Of a DNA stretch of 64,000 bases, positions 24,346-36,485 are shown in pieces. Each line of letters begins with the position of its first letter. Position 1 is the first letter of the stretch. The DNA is taken from contig CM055196.1 of assembly GCA_029224185.1 (NCBI GenBank), positions 8,714,589 to 8,778,588 on the forward strand. Direction: 5' to 3'. The position numbers and the translations under genes are program-made. Below the pieces are notes generated by a model that did not search any database, was not told the DNA's origin, and saw only the letters and a program-made list of their open reading frames with translations. Origin of the DNA: Karalla daura (taxonomy: Eukaryota; Chordata; Actinopteri; Chaetodontiformes; Leiognathidae).

Positions 24346-27300
24346 CTTACACTCTCGTCTTCCAGGGCCTCTCCAGTGAAATAGAGCACCGCTCTGGGGA
24401 CTATTCTCTCGCGGAAGAAATGACCGATCTCAAAGTCTGTGGCTAAGGTGAATTCCGAATCTTCGTCCTGTCAAACAAAAACACAAATGAGGAAGCGTCT
24501 CAGCGCAGGCACGGCTCCATAAAACATGAAAGGAACAGACAGATGGTTTTTCCGAGGACCTGCTACACTGTACTCACCATCTCTCCATCTGGCGAAGCTG
24601 TAAAGAGACCAGAGGAGAGGATTTAAGCAAGGACACGCAACTCCGCCACAGCGGGGGGATTTCAATGTTACACACGTGGACAAAACAACGTTCACTGGAT
24701 GGGGTCGTTTAGTTTGACCGAGCGCCTCGTTCATCCCCGAAGGGGGAATTGTCTGGCAGCTGGAAAAACTTCCACTGGAAGAGCCATCCGAGGCGGCACA
24801 TCCATCGGCAGTGACATCACAGCATGCAGTCAGAGGGTGGGCAGGAAGTGACGGGACTTGGGCAAACACTCCGGTGACCGGTCGCCACACCCGTCAGCGG
24901 CAAAGTCAAAGTCCTTCCCGCGGTTCAGTGAGGAGCGGCGTGGCCTCACAGCGCGAAAGTGTCACGCACGGGCTTAGACTCACCGAGCGCGGTCAGAGCG
25001 CTCGTTTCTAATGAGAAAGGTCCACCCAGAGTGAGGCGGTCATGTGTGGCGACATCTCTGGAGGTCATGGAAGCTCGACCCCGGGATGCCACTGGGCACA
25101 GAGCGGGTAAGATGAGGGGTGGATTCATGGATGATCCCATGTATCTGTGCTTCGTCCCAACACTTACGTGATCACAAACACACTGGTGGAAAAGGCGGGA
25201 TTCCGGCCAGTCGGAGCACTCTGTGTTATTTTTAGATGTTGCACGAAAACATTCCTTCACACTTTCTCACACATAGCGGAGATGCTGTCGCTAACCGGAG
25301 ATTCACTGCCAATTGGAAAGTGATTCCGTTGGCGCTGCCATCGTGAAAAACACAAAAGTCGATTCCTTTGTCTAGTCTCATCAGAAACATTAACGATGGC
25401 ATCGCTCAAACGCGATGAAAGCTGTGAAGTCAATGGAGATACACAGTAAATCAGTAGCCATCCACAGCAGTCCACGCACTCTTTGTCTCCGGTTGGAAGA
25501 CGTGTGTGCGTGTTACCCACCAACACGGGTCAAGCCCGGGGCTGCACACCTGAACACACCTGAGACGGGGCTATTTATACGCAGCCAGGTTGAGTGTGGC
25601 TGAACCAGTCAGACAAACGCTCGGCTCGGCTCGGCTCCTCAGCCAGTGAGTTATCGGGTCAATTTCTCTTAGTCAGGATGGGCCCCGGCATGTCCCGACA
25701 TGAAGGGTGACTACACCGGAGAGACGAGTGTGGTGCACGTAGCTGAGCCCTGCTCCCTGGAGCGGACTGAATCGCTAGCAGCTGTCTCCAGACCCTCACC
25801 CTCTGCAGGGAGTTACTCCACGTCTGCAGGACTCGGACACAACCAGCACCTAATGAGATGAACTCAGGACCTCCTCATACTACTCCTTCAGCGGCTCTTC
25901 AGCAGTCAGGGGCAGAGCGGGTTACTAACGGTAACTGCGATTCTCTATTGGTTTTGGTTGTATTCCCCTGCATCCGACACGCTCGCGAGGTTGTGGACGG
26001 ATGCTTCGGGCGGTGCTGTCGGGTCAGTCATTAACTGCGGGTCATGGACTGAGCTCTTCTTAAAGGCGGAAAATAGTAAAACCATTATGAGGCTGATGGT
26101 CCACGGAGCGTGACATGTACAAAGTCCAACACCGGGGAGCCTGACACCTGCCTGGCTGCCTGGCTGTGCCACACAGGAACTGCAGCCCTGTCCAATAACA
26201 CCAGCTCAGGGGGCTGGCGCCACCTGCTGTCCACTACGGTGAAGCGCACGGTGGTAAAAATGCATGTCATGTTGCTACCGTGTTGCTACACCGCCTCTCC
26301 TGGGCTGGGAAACGAATGTTCTCATACACCGTTTTGAGAGAGAGACAGCGACCATCTAAGTAATCACCCGTTTGATATGACGCAGAGGAGATTAAGCAGT
26401 TTGAAGCTTCCACAGCTGAAGAGGCCTTGTGCCGGCCTACGCCTGTTTCTTTATTGATAAAGTCGGGTTTGTTGACGTTCTCGGTAAAGCCGCAGGGCTC
26501 ACCAGACAGGGTTTCGCGTAGAGCCGAGCACTTAATGAGCGTTTACTCTCAGAACAGCAGCTATGACCGTCGCTCCGTTCGGCCTGGAGGTGCGCTCTCA
26601 CCTTTGATGGGATTGAAGAAGTTGAAGAAAGAGTCGTTGGGGATCTGCTTGGTGATGGTGCGCACGGTGCCGCGGCCTTTGTGCTTCTGCTTCTTCTTCA
26701 CGGTTTTCACCGTCACGTCCTTGCCCTTGTGCCAGTCGATCTGACAGCTGCGGAGAGCGGGCGCGGGAGGCAAGCGAAACACAGGCAGTGAGAGGCGGCA
26801 CGGGGCGGCCGCGCGGAGAAGGCGAACGTTCGGAGGAGCCGAGAGGAGGAGGCCGGCGTGTGTGGGCCGCGCAGACGGGAGGAGATGAATATAGACGGCG
26901 CAGCGGTGTCTTGTTCACCACACACGCACTGCTCCCACGTCTCTGCCTCTCCTCCAAACGGGGTGCGCGGCGGCTCTTACCCCTCGCAGTCGATGATCTC
27001 TGGCCCCTCGAAGGAGAACGGCTCCGACGCGTCGGGCTCCGACTTCATCTTGTAGACTTTAGTGAGAACGGCGTTGTTGAAGTAACCGTTGGGCTCAAAG
27101 TGGAACTCTAATGTAAAACTCTGCCGGACAAAGGGAAACGCCGTCTTAACTCAATGAGCTCGCTTCAGGGCATTTCATAGCGTCAGCCTGGTTCAGCACG
27201 ACCTCTACTGCGGCCAACACTGCAATTTCTATCCATCCATCCATCTCTGTGGGGATACTGACCATGGGTTGCCCTGGCTCAGAGAACTTGACTTGAATGT

Positions 27301-27994
27301 CTTTCAAGTGCTTTAGGATGGGTTCGTCGTGTTCCTGTGGAGACAAGAGGCCAGACAGGCGTTTAGAGACCAGGTGAAATGCATAGGACACGAGCTAGCT
27401 ACCGGCGGATCACATAGGGACGCACCTGGAGCATGTCACTAAGTATGTCCACGCTCTTGAATATGGTGAGCCAGAACTCAGGGATGCCTTTGGGGTCTTC
27501 CTCGGGTGCGGCTTCCTCCTTCTTTGCATCCACGATAGCAGCTTTTTCCTTGACCTCCTCCTACAGGCGCAACAGCGGAGCATGCGTCAGAATACACTCT
27601 TCGGACAAGTGAAAGCCTTTTCTAAGATACGGCTGGTCTCCTGGAGAATCACACCCAGTAGATCCCTGGTTCTAATCCCAGCCAGGTCGGTCTGTGTGGA
27701 TTTTGCACGTTCTCTCCACGTCGGAGAGGTTTCTTATTCGGCTGGAAGACGCGAGCACAAATCGGCGCGGTACTCACAGCGAGCTCCTCCTCTTCGTCGC
27801 TGTGCCACTCGCACTCTTCGTCTGTCGGCTCCACCGTCCCGGTGACGATTTCTCGTCTCTGCGACACACGTGGCAGCCAATTAAACTCCCGGGCAGGTTC
27901 CAGTCGCAGCGGCACGAGACGCGAGTGCCGGCACGCTTTTACGCATTAGCGGCAAATTATTTTTAGCAAGAACGCTGAAAGAGACTGAAACTAA

Positions 27995-28033
<39 letters not shown>

Positions 28034-29856
28034 CGGAGACAGGTGCAGCGGGATTACAGCTGTCAGTCTCCACCGCAGCCAAGAATGGCCGAGTTCTTGT
28101 CACTGGCTCTGGAAATAGCCCCCACTGACCACACAACAGACGACTCCTTGTCGTGGCTCTCGTCTCTTCAGTGACAGGCCGACGTCACGATTGCGCAACG
28201 CCGCACAACGCCTCGCGCTGCTGCAGGAAAGGAGCGGGGGGAGCCTCCCCCGGACGTGTGAAAGCGCTACGACGCGAGGACGCTGCGGCCGGCTTTACCT
28301 TTTCAAACAGCGGCTGATAGAGGGCGGCGTACTTTCTCTCTAGCTCGTGGACCTCCTCGTAGAATTTGGCCTCTATGTTGGCGCACTGCACCTGTAGCCT
28401 CTTCAGGGCATTCACTCGCCTCCTTACTACTTTGGGAAGCATGCTACGAAAAAGAACGAAAACGCAGAGGTTTAAGGGAAATTGGATCACTTGCACCCGA
28501 ATTACATGATTTGAGACGTGGAAGCAATCGGGGTTCCCAGTTTTCCATGTTTTTGGAGAAGTTGGAATCAAAATGTTGATTGTACCCCTCATACTTGTGC
28601 CCTTTTCTTCAGTTGTACCTTGCATTATGTATATTTACCCAGATTACTTTGAGGATTACTTATCTGGCCTCTCAAAGTTTGATTAAAAAGATGTACAGTC
28701 TGTGTCAGTCCAACTCAATGAGACAATCACTAATTTTTTTACTTATTTTTTAGGTTTTTCAGGATGTGTGGACACTGGCATTGTCCTGAACCGATCCTGA
28801 AACATTCTTAGTCTATTCTAAGTGGTGAGTCCTACGGCCTAGAGGACTTTATCATCACCAGAGAAACAGACTATCATTTGATCTATGGGTGAGTCTGATC
28901 AACGCTTGAATCTAATGAGACAAATGCTACAGTCACAACTGTGAACAGTTGCATTATCACATCATCACAAATCACACAAAGAATGATACTAAGGCACGTT
29001 AAAGAAGCTTGAAATTTACTCTACCTTCAATACCGTCTACACACACAAACAAACGGGTTTGTTTTATCTCACACAGGATGGCCTGTACTGACCTTTCCAA
29101 GAAATTGTAGCCGGAGGATCGTTCCATGTGGCCCCCTGGGTTTTGCATCCCGTGATCCCCTTTACCTGGTGCAACGATACATCACATTAAAATAGGTATA
29201 CGTCTCACAGTACCGTTGACGCTTAGACCGCTACAGAGTGTGCCGATTACATCCTGGATGTTATTTTGTGAGATTAAACAGGCCCGATTTCGTGTGAAAA
29301 CTGGTGTGGCTGCAGTACAAAACAAAACACAAAATTGTCATTTTTTAAACATAGATTACCATTATAATGATCACACGCAATACATTTTGAAGATTGAAAC
29401 AGAAAATAAGACTATTCTGGTGACAGCGAGAAAAAAATACCACGCAAGTAGTAAGTAGGTTGCGTCTACGAGGTTTTCACGGTCGATTTGTGGTGGCTGT
29501 GTGACACAAATCCACAACCTGATTCATACGGCGTACATTTCAGTTAATGTCTCAGGGAAGTTGCAAATAAAGACAGGACTTAACTCTTGGTTTTAACCAC
29601 CAGGTAGTGCAATGTAGGTGAGTGGAGTAAGTGTGATAGAAAGAGGGAATGTGGCCGCATAGAAATTGAACTATAAAAACCAGTTGGAAATTTTTGAGGC
29701 CAGCCCAACCCCGTTCCGACTCATTTCGAGGGAAGGACAACTTTGACTCTTTGTGCAGCTGCAGCTCGACGAGTCACAACACATTAATCCGCTTTTCGGG
29801 CGTTAATCACCCATTTGATGCAAAACATGCCTGTCCTCACCTTTATTGGCATCCAT
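22673..29856 (-). CDS. nap1l4: NAP1L4 (nucleosome assembly protein 1-like 4), histone chaperone
   Basis: Thirteen coding exons, all GT-AG and phase-consistent: 29856-29841, 29165-29093, 28443-28299, 27858-27778, 27560-27426, 27334-27263, 27120-26981, 26747-26602, 24597-24578, 24467-24351, 24174-24139, 24030-23977, 22711-22673; 357 residues. NAP1 proteins bind H2A-H2B and H3-H4 and assemble nucleosomes, shuttling between cytoplasm and nucleus. Seen: long dimerisation helix (RRRVNALKRLQVQCANIEAK and FYEEVHELERKYAALYQPLF), acidic EPTDEECEWHSDEEEE, the chaperone core (KGIPEFWLTIFKSVD, DEPILKHLKDI, SFTLEFHFEPN), basic KKKQKHKGRGTVRTI (nuclear-import-like), NDSFFNFFNP, then an acidic tail and C-terminal CKQQ, a prenylation-type CAAX box. 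PKGIPEFW, SFEGPEI and synteny with phlda2 favour NAP1L4; NAP1L1 is the alternative. The N-terminus is unusually short (see findings). The start MDANKGKGD follows an acceptor at 29879. Confidence 0.96.
24284..24342 (+). repeat. (GT)n microsatellite beside a nap1l4 splice donor
   Basis: Reads (CA)n in the nap1l4 transcript and starts within about ten bases of the donor after the exon 24467-24351. Confidence 0.95.
27640..27750 (+). repeat. Same dispersed repeat, degraded fragment H (nap1l4 intron)
   Basis: Lies in the nap1l4 intron between the exons at 27560 and 27778. It shows CCCTGGTTCTAATCCCAGCC (box-B-like) followed by TCTGTGTGGATTTTGCACGT and a GTTCTCTCCACG stretch. Confidence 0.45.
27995..28030 (+). 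repeat. (CA)n microsatellite in a nap1l4 intron
   Basis: About 17 CA units. Confidence 0.95.
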
Positions 29857-30784
29857 CACCAAATAGCAGCTCCTTCCTCTGGCAGAGACACAACAGCAGC
29901 AGATTTATTTCCAACATCACACTTACTGACTCTCTTCCCTCGCCACAGAAAGTGAGTGGAGCAGGTATTGAACATGTTTACATATTTCCACGTCGATTTC
30001 AAACATCGTACACGTTTAATATGAACATATTGATACACATGGGGTATGTATATCAAGCTTCCAATGTGCAAGCCACGATTCCAGTGTGAGTAAACCCCGA
30101 GATGAGCGGAGCAGAGGAAGAGGGAATGAGGGCAGCTGTGTTAACTTTGATCAACACTGATGTTGAGCAAGCGCAGGCCTGTGACGCATCGCCCCGCTAG
30201 CGGCAGCTGCGTTGAGCTAGCACAACAAAAGTCCGCATCTCGCCCAGACCGCCGTCGCGTCCTGCGACATCCAGAGAGGACCACCGAGACGAGGGCACCA
30301 GATGAGTCACGACATTAGCGCCTATTGACCACTTGTAACAATCATCGGATATGGGCGGTGCCAACGATCTGACAGCGGCTAACCGGGCTAGCTAGCTAGC
30401 CAGCTAGCAACGTGTTACGAACAATGCTGCCGCGAAGAGCGACACCGGCGATTTGAATCGTGATGTAACATTTTCTAGCAAGATCGGGTCAAACGACTGT
30501 AAGGCGGGTGCGTGATCGGAGCGGCGCAGCCGCTACGTGTCCGCCTAGCAGACGGCATTAAAGGTTACAGCCCCGCTGCTAGGCTAGCTGCCAGCCGCAG
30601 CTAATCTGCGCTGGTGACCGTTAGCTCGCCCCGTTGATGCGAAGACGCCGTCCCGACGACAGTCCGCTGGCGTCGCCCTGCGTTAGCCGGACAGCTCGAG
30701 GCGTCCGTCGTCAAGACGCTAACGTGTCCGCAGACGCTGCTTTTACTGCGGTGTTTGCGCCACTAGCCGTGTTAGCAGTCCTAC

Positions 30785-30915
30785 CTCTGGCTGAGCGGAG
30801 TTCAGGCTGCTCGCGAGGCTCACGCGTCTTCGCCTCAAGTCCCACGCGCGAGCAATACACGCGCTCCAGCATCGTGAGGCCTGATTGGACAGCGCGTGGG
30901 GGAGGGCGGGGCCAA
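30785..30915 (-). promoter_or_regulatory. nap1l4: nap1l4 CpG-rich promoter and non-coding first exon
   Basis: The region from about 30.2 to 30.95 kb is rich in CpG. On the minus strand a GC box lies at 30913..30904 and a CCAAT box at 30888..30884. They are followed by a donor CAGAG/GTAGGA (exon end 30785). The leader would splice to the acceptor before 29878, whose exon carries the ATG. No TATA box is evident, as expected for a housekeeping gene. The exact start site is inferred. Confidence 0.6.
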
Positions 30916-30999
30916 AAACCGAGCCACTGCTGGTCGCTCACGTTAAGAGATTGTTATGATTCCCAGATATAAATGACTTCGTATTTCTGATACGATTGG

Positions 31000-31141
<142 letters not shown>

Positions 31142-32082
31142 CCTAAAAAGTATTAAAATGCCTTAATCACGATGTTACGAGGTATTACATTACGAGGTAT
31201 TACATTTTGTTGACGTCTAAACCGTTCGACAGCAGAGAGAATGGTATGTGGTATGGTTTATTTATGTAGAATAATTGACAATCAATATCACTTGTTATTT
31301 TGGTATACCTGGTATATTTTAATGAACTTTGCCTTTAGTTTAGTTTATTCTGTCAAGCTTTGCTCCTTGCTGGCTGAAAGTCTTTTTGGGGGGTTCTTTA
31401 AGAAGTCTTAAAAATATATTGAAATTAACAGATTCCTCCAGATACCCTGATAAAAATTTCACCCATGGACTTAATTTAATTTATTCATACATACTTTAAT
31501 TTATTGATACAACTGCTACTATACTTTTTCCTTTTACTGTAGTTTTGTGCTCTGATATTGCTTTCCCCTTCACACAGTCTTTAAGTTCTTTTGCACCAGT
31601 ACTCATAGATGCTGTGTTGGCTATTTTGTGTATGGACACCTGCAATAATTACTTGGGTGGATACTTTGTGTATATATTTGCACTATTTTGTGCATATATT
31701 TTTTGTATATATTTTGTGTGTGTGTGTGTTTCCAATACATTTCCATGCATTCTTCATGCGTTGCCCTGCAAACTAGGGGAAATTGATTTTAGTCCATTAA
31801 AACAGTACACGTTGCAAGAACTTATTCAGATAACAACATACATTATTTATCTGCTGATTTGTACAACAGCTTATTTAGACCACAAGAGGGCTTCATGCAC
31901 CCGTGTCTAGAGAGAGTGATTGTGTGAGTGTACTCTGAAAGGCCTGGAATCTGAAATCCATGAAGAAGTCAGTACATTACATGAGTGAACTTTATATTTT
32001 GACAGTGATCATGAAACAACCAGGTCGCAGATCTTCAGAGTCTTTATGGCATAGAACAAGAGCTCACCTGCTTTGTCAGAAC

Positions 32083-32106
32083 ATGCTGGTGTCAGAACAC
32101 CAGCAT
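32083..32106. repeat. Perfect hairpin, 10-bp stem and 4-base loop
   Basis: Arms ATGCTGGTGT and ACACCAGCAT around CAGA, followed by short tandem CCAGCATAA units to about 32125. Confidence 0.8.
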
Positions 32107-35017
32107 AACCAGCATAACCAACATAACTGTTAGTCCAGCAATGGCATTGGATTCAAGAGGCTTTTGCAAGATATTCAAGATATTTATGACTGAGAGGCTT
32201 CAAAGTGGGAAGTTTTGATAGCTTTAAGTCATTTTCTGACAGCAGTCACGAACAGACATATTCTTCTCTTGTCATTTGGAAGTTCAGCTCTGTTTAGAAA
32301 ATCCACACTGTGCACACTTAGAAAAAAGGTTTTTAGTTAGATGTGTTTTATTTCATGTAGTGATCATCTGTTCCTATACAGTATTCCACAGGTCCCTCTG
32401 GATGTCATTTTCTCTTTACAGAACTGCCCCTTTTGTGGAAACAGTCCATCGTGAAAGAGATAAAAAAAAACCACTAAAATCTGCCTTTTTCCGTTTGCTA
32501 TCAACCACTGCATAGTGTACACACTTGAGAGGAAGTGACAGCACCGGAGCCCCTCAGGGTACGAATGTGGTTACAAGGCTTTGTGCCTGTCACTGCGTGA
32601 CATTTACCAGCAGGGTCTGTACTCCCAGAAGAAATCAAATGTGATTGTGTAGCATTTAGGATGAGCTTGAGATCTAGAAAGAATTACACAGAAATTGTTA
32701 ATTTTGGAAATGTAGGATACAATTGTGCTGTCTGTTTTATTTATAGGAATTGTGATTACTTTAGGATAAACTAAACCTAAGTGCAATGTGATTTTTGCAA
32801 AATGACTTTAATTTCCAAACTTCCTTTGGTTTTGTGATCCATGGTGGAGGGCTTTGTTGGAAATGATATAATCAGGACAATAGAAACACCTGCACCTCTT
32901 TGACATGTTTTAATTCACAGCTTCATTCTGTCACCAAGTCTCTAACTCCCCAGATTACACCCCTTCTTTTGTGCCGCACCCCTCTGAGTGGGCAGATGTA
33001 CACACCTGGCTGTGGGAGCACTACAGACGGGATCCTAAAAAGTCAGCTTCACCGATCCATGTTGTCAGCACACATGACAAGGAAACATTGCCATGGAGCT
33101 TTCTTTATGCTGTGATGTTGTAATGTGTATCTTAAAGGCAAATATGCTTTTCCTCTGACCCAAACCTGTATGGGTCAAATGCATGATCTGTCACTATGAA
33201 TAGTGTAAGCTGTTTACTCACTCTGTTTTTGCCCTTCACAGCCTCCAGCACCAGTTACATGGCAATGCAGTATACTCCCATAAACATGCAACAACATGTG
33301 TACAGGTTCTTTTAACTCGCCTAGACTTTTCTGTTCCTCAAGTATTAGTTTAAGTATCAGAATTAGATGTTTTGTCCCTCTGTCTTCTACATATGTGTAT
33401 TCATCTTCACAAGTGTCTTTAAAGGTATTGATAATAAAGTTTTCTTTAGCTTTAAACATGGATTTGATGTATAGATGGATTTTGTTGAGCAGACCATCAG
33501 CAGAATCATTTTCCATGTAATCAAAATGTAAAACAATGAATACATTTCCTCCACTCCTTCGGCCGGATCCGTCTTTGGACTGGCCCCACCACCACAAATA
33601 TGTGTGTAACAATAAATGGACAACTGAAGAAATTTGTCTTGACTTTTATCATCCATTGATCAGTCTATTTCTCAGCATTGATTGGTTGAATTGAAATGTG
33701 TGGCACAGCCAGATGCAGAGAATGGCTTTTTCTCTGATCAATACTTTGTCTTTTTGAAGGAAACTGGAAACATCGTGTGCTATACTGGTCATGGTGTAGA
33801 ATTGAGGAGACAGCTGGTCTAGTCTAGACTTTTGTTGCAATTTATTTTCTTTTGATCTTGTTTTTTTTGCTTGTCTCACTTCCAGAGACGAACACAAAAA
33901 TAACAATTGACATCCTCCATGGAGTGGATGTCATGATAGGTGGCCCTGCTTTTTTTGAGTGCTGATTGGACACGTAGAGGCAGCGTTCACACTGGCCCAT
34001 CTCATCCCACGGGGGTATTGGTTTTGTGAATGAAGTGGCCCAACTCCCAGATGGCGGTATTGATATGACCATGAGAACAGGGCAGTGTTTATGAGCCATC
34101 CTGCCCCTGCATCCTCTGTCGTCCATTAAACCCCTCTCCGCCTAACGCATGGGTAATGGCCTATCTGTACACCATAATCAGACAGACACACACAGACACA
34201 GTGACTGTAAAAAGCCATCAAAATAAGCCACGCAAACAGGCGCAGACATGGCTAACAGCCACACTGACACAGCTGCAGTCATTATTCACAGGAGGTGGTC
34301 TTGGATGGGGGGGTGAGGCATGAAAAATGGCAAACGGAACTGCTATATCGTCTCCGAGGTGTCTGCGTCACAGGGCCCCGCGTCCGTAACAAATTCAAGA
34401 AAGCAATCGATCCAACTTATGGCAGGCTGAGTTCTCTGCTAAAGCTCTACGTGGTTTAAGTGCAATTTAGTTTCATCTGCACCAACAAGCAATTTCAATC
34501 ATGACATCTTGTTTGTTTGTCATTTTCTATTTGTTGTCCTTTGCTGTCGCTTCTGATTCTGCAGTGACAGATAAACCTTTTAGCCACCATGAAAAACAAC
34601 CCGCAACACCAGCGATCACGCCTCAGGTGCATGCACACACTCGGATACACACAAAATGTAAATGACCGGCCCCCTATTATTTTATCATCAAAGTTTTGAC
34701 AACAAAACAGAGTTTGCTCAAATCAAGACAGGTAAGGATTTTTTGGCAAGGACACATTCACTTCACTCCATTTTCATTGTATTATGTTCATATGCTAATA
34801 TTTTGCATTCGTGATTCTGTTGTTCATACAAAACAAACACTAGACTTGAGTTGTGATTTCAACTAACTATACTATGACTGACTTTTGTGTTTGTTTGTAT
34901 GTGTAACTGTATACAAAGGGAAATAGTGGTGAATTGGAAAAAAAAACATGTAGATAACAGAATGAAGTGTAAACTACTTCCATTTAAAATTTGATAAGAA
35001 TGTGACATGAAATGAGT

Positions 35018-35165
35018 ACAGTGGAGCCTCGACGTACTTACAAACGCCCTATTATACGAAAAATTCAGAATATGAATTGGGTTTCGAAGAAATGTATACT
35101 GGACATTTTTCATAGAGCTTACATCACATCAATCCCATGGATTTGTCTTTACGTACCTCTCCCTT
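35018..35165 (+). mobile_element. Degraded pogo/Tigger-like DNA transposon or MITE fragment
   Basis: TA followed by CAGTGGAGCCTCGACGTACT resembles the terminal repeat of pogo/Tigger-type elements, and the next bases continue the theme (TACGAAAAATTC, GGGTTTCGAAG). No transposase frame is present and the other end is not clear. Confidence 0.35.
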
Positions 35166-36460
35166 AGCTGTCTTTATGTCTAAGTGTACCGATGTGGTGG
35201 CAATATTATTGGCTTTCACTCGGCATTGTCAGAGAAAACTGTTATCTATAATTCAATAGGCGAAGCAAATTTAAGGACAACTTCAAAAATCTGCAAAAGA
35301 CAAATAAAAATGTCACTCTTTTCTCCCTACTGACAGAAAAGAGAATCACATGTTACATTTCACACACTGGGACCATTCAGATCATAAGCACATATAAAGA
35401 CAAGTATCAGAAGCAGCCTTTTTTTGCACACATTCAGTACACTGTGTGCTGCTGAAAAGCTGCTGTAACTCTACAGGTGGGGTTGTTCTGATGCTCTAGC
35501 TGCTCGATTTTCGTCATGGCCCCTGAAGGCTGCTGGTTAGCAGGGGCCCATTAAGGAAAGGTAAATCTAATCAAGAGTCTCTCCAGCCACACAGCTTTGT
35601 GCCACTGCTGGAGGGGAAATGGACGATGTTACAATGGTCATTATGGTGTTTCTGTGACCCCAGCACAGGGTAAATGCTCACATAAGAGTTTAACATGGTG
35701 GTCTATGTGCAGAAGGGTTTGATGACGAGAAGTGCTGAGTCGTAAATGATCCCTCCATTGTATATTATCATATTGTGTATCATCAAAACATAAAAACAAA
35801 TAATTTTACAGTGGATGAGACCCTGACGTTTTATCTGTATTTCTATGAGATTCATTCTCACTCATTCATCCATAAATGAACACGTTGGAGCTGTTTGTGG
35901 CCAATGAGTTCTTAGACCACTTATAGTGATAAAAACCACTGTTGAATGACTTAAACCTCGTGACATGAATTTCTATCCTGCTGGGCACATCCGATGCGAA
36001 ACAAACAGTGGATATGTGGGTGCATCCGGACCACAATCAGACATATCAGATATGACATTTAGAAAAGCACACACTGCTCCAGAATCAAAGAGCACGAGAG
36101 AGGCGTGACACAAGTAGCCTCGAGCACTAATAATACAGAGAAGCATCAGTGATTCGCCTTAAACGCTAAAGCTTCCCTTCAGAGGTGTTTGAAATGCACT
36201 GGTGTGAAATTTCCTTTTAATTTAAGGTCTCAGTTGTCTGTGGATTCACTTCTAAACTTCTTCTTTTTTTTATCAATATAAGCTGCTGTTCCTTTTCTAA
36301 ATTGCTTTTCTTAAATGACAGCGATGATTGCTACCGGATTGGACGATCACCTAAACCACTGCACTCGATTTAGAATTCTCTAATTGACTTCTGTTATAAC
36401 AGGATTGTGTTGAATTACACTGGTACATTGTGTGGATCATTGCACCTCTGCGTATGGAGA

Positions 36461-36485
36461 CACACACACACACACACACACACAA
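36461..36485 (+). repeat. (CA)n microsatellite
   Basis: About 12 CA units in the nap1l4-th interval. Confidence 0.9.
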
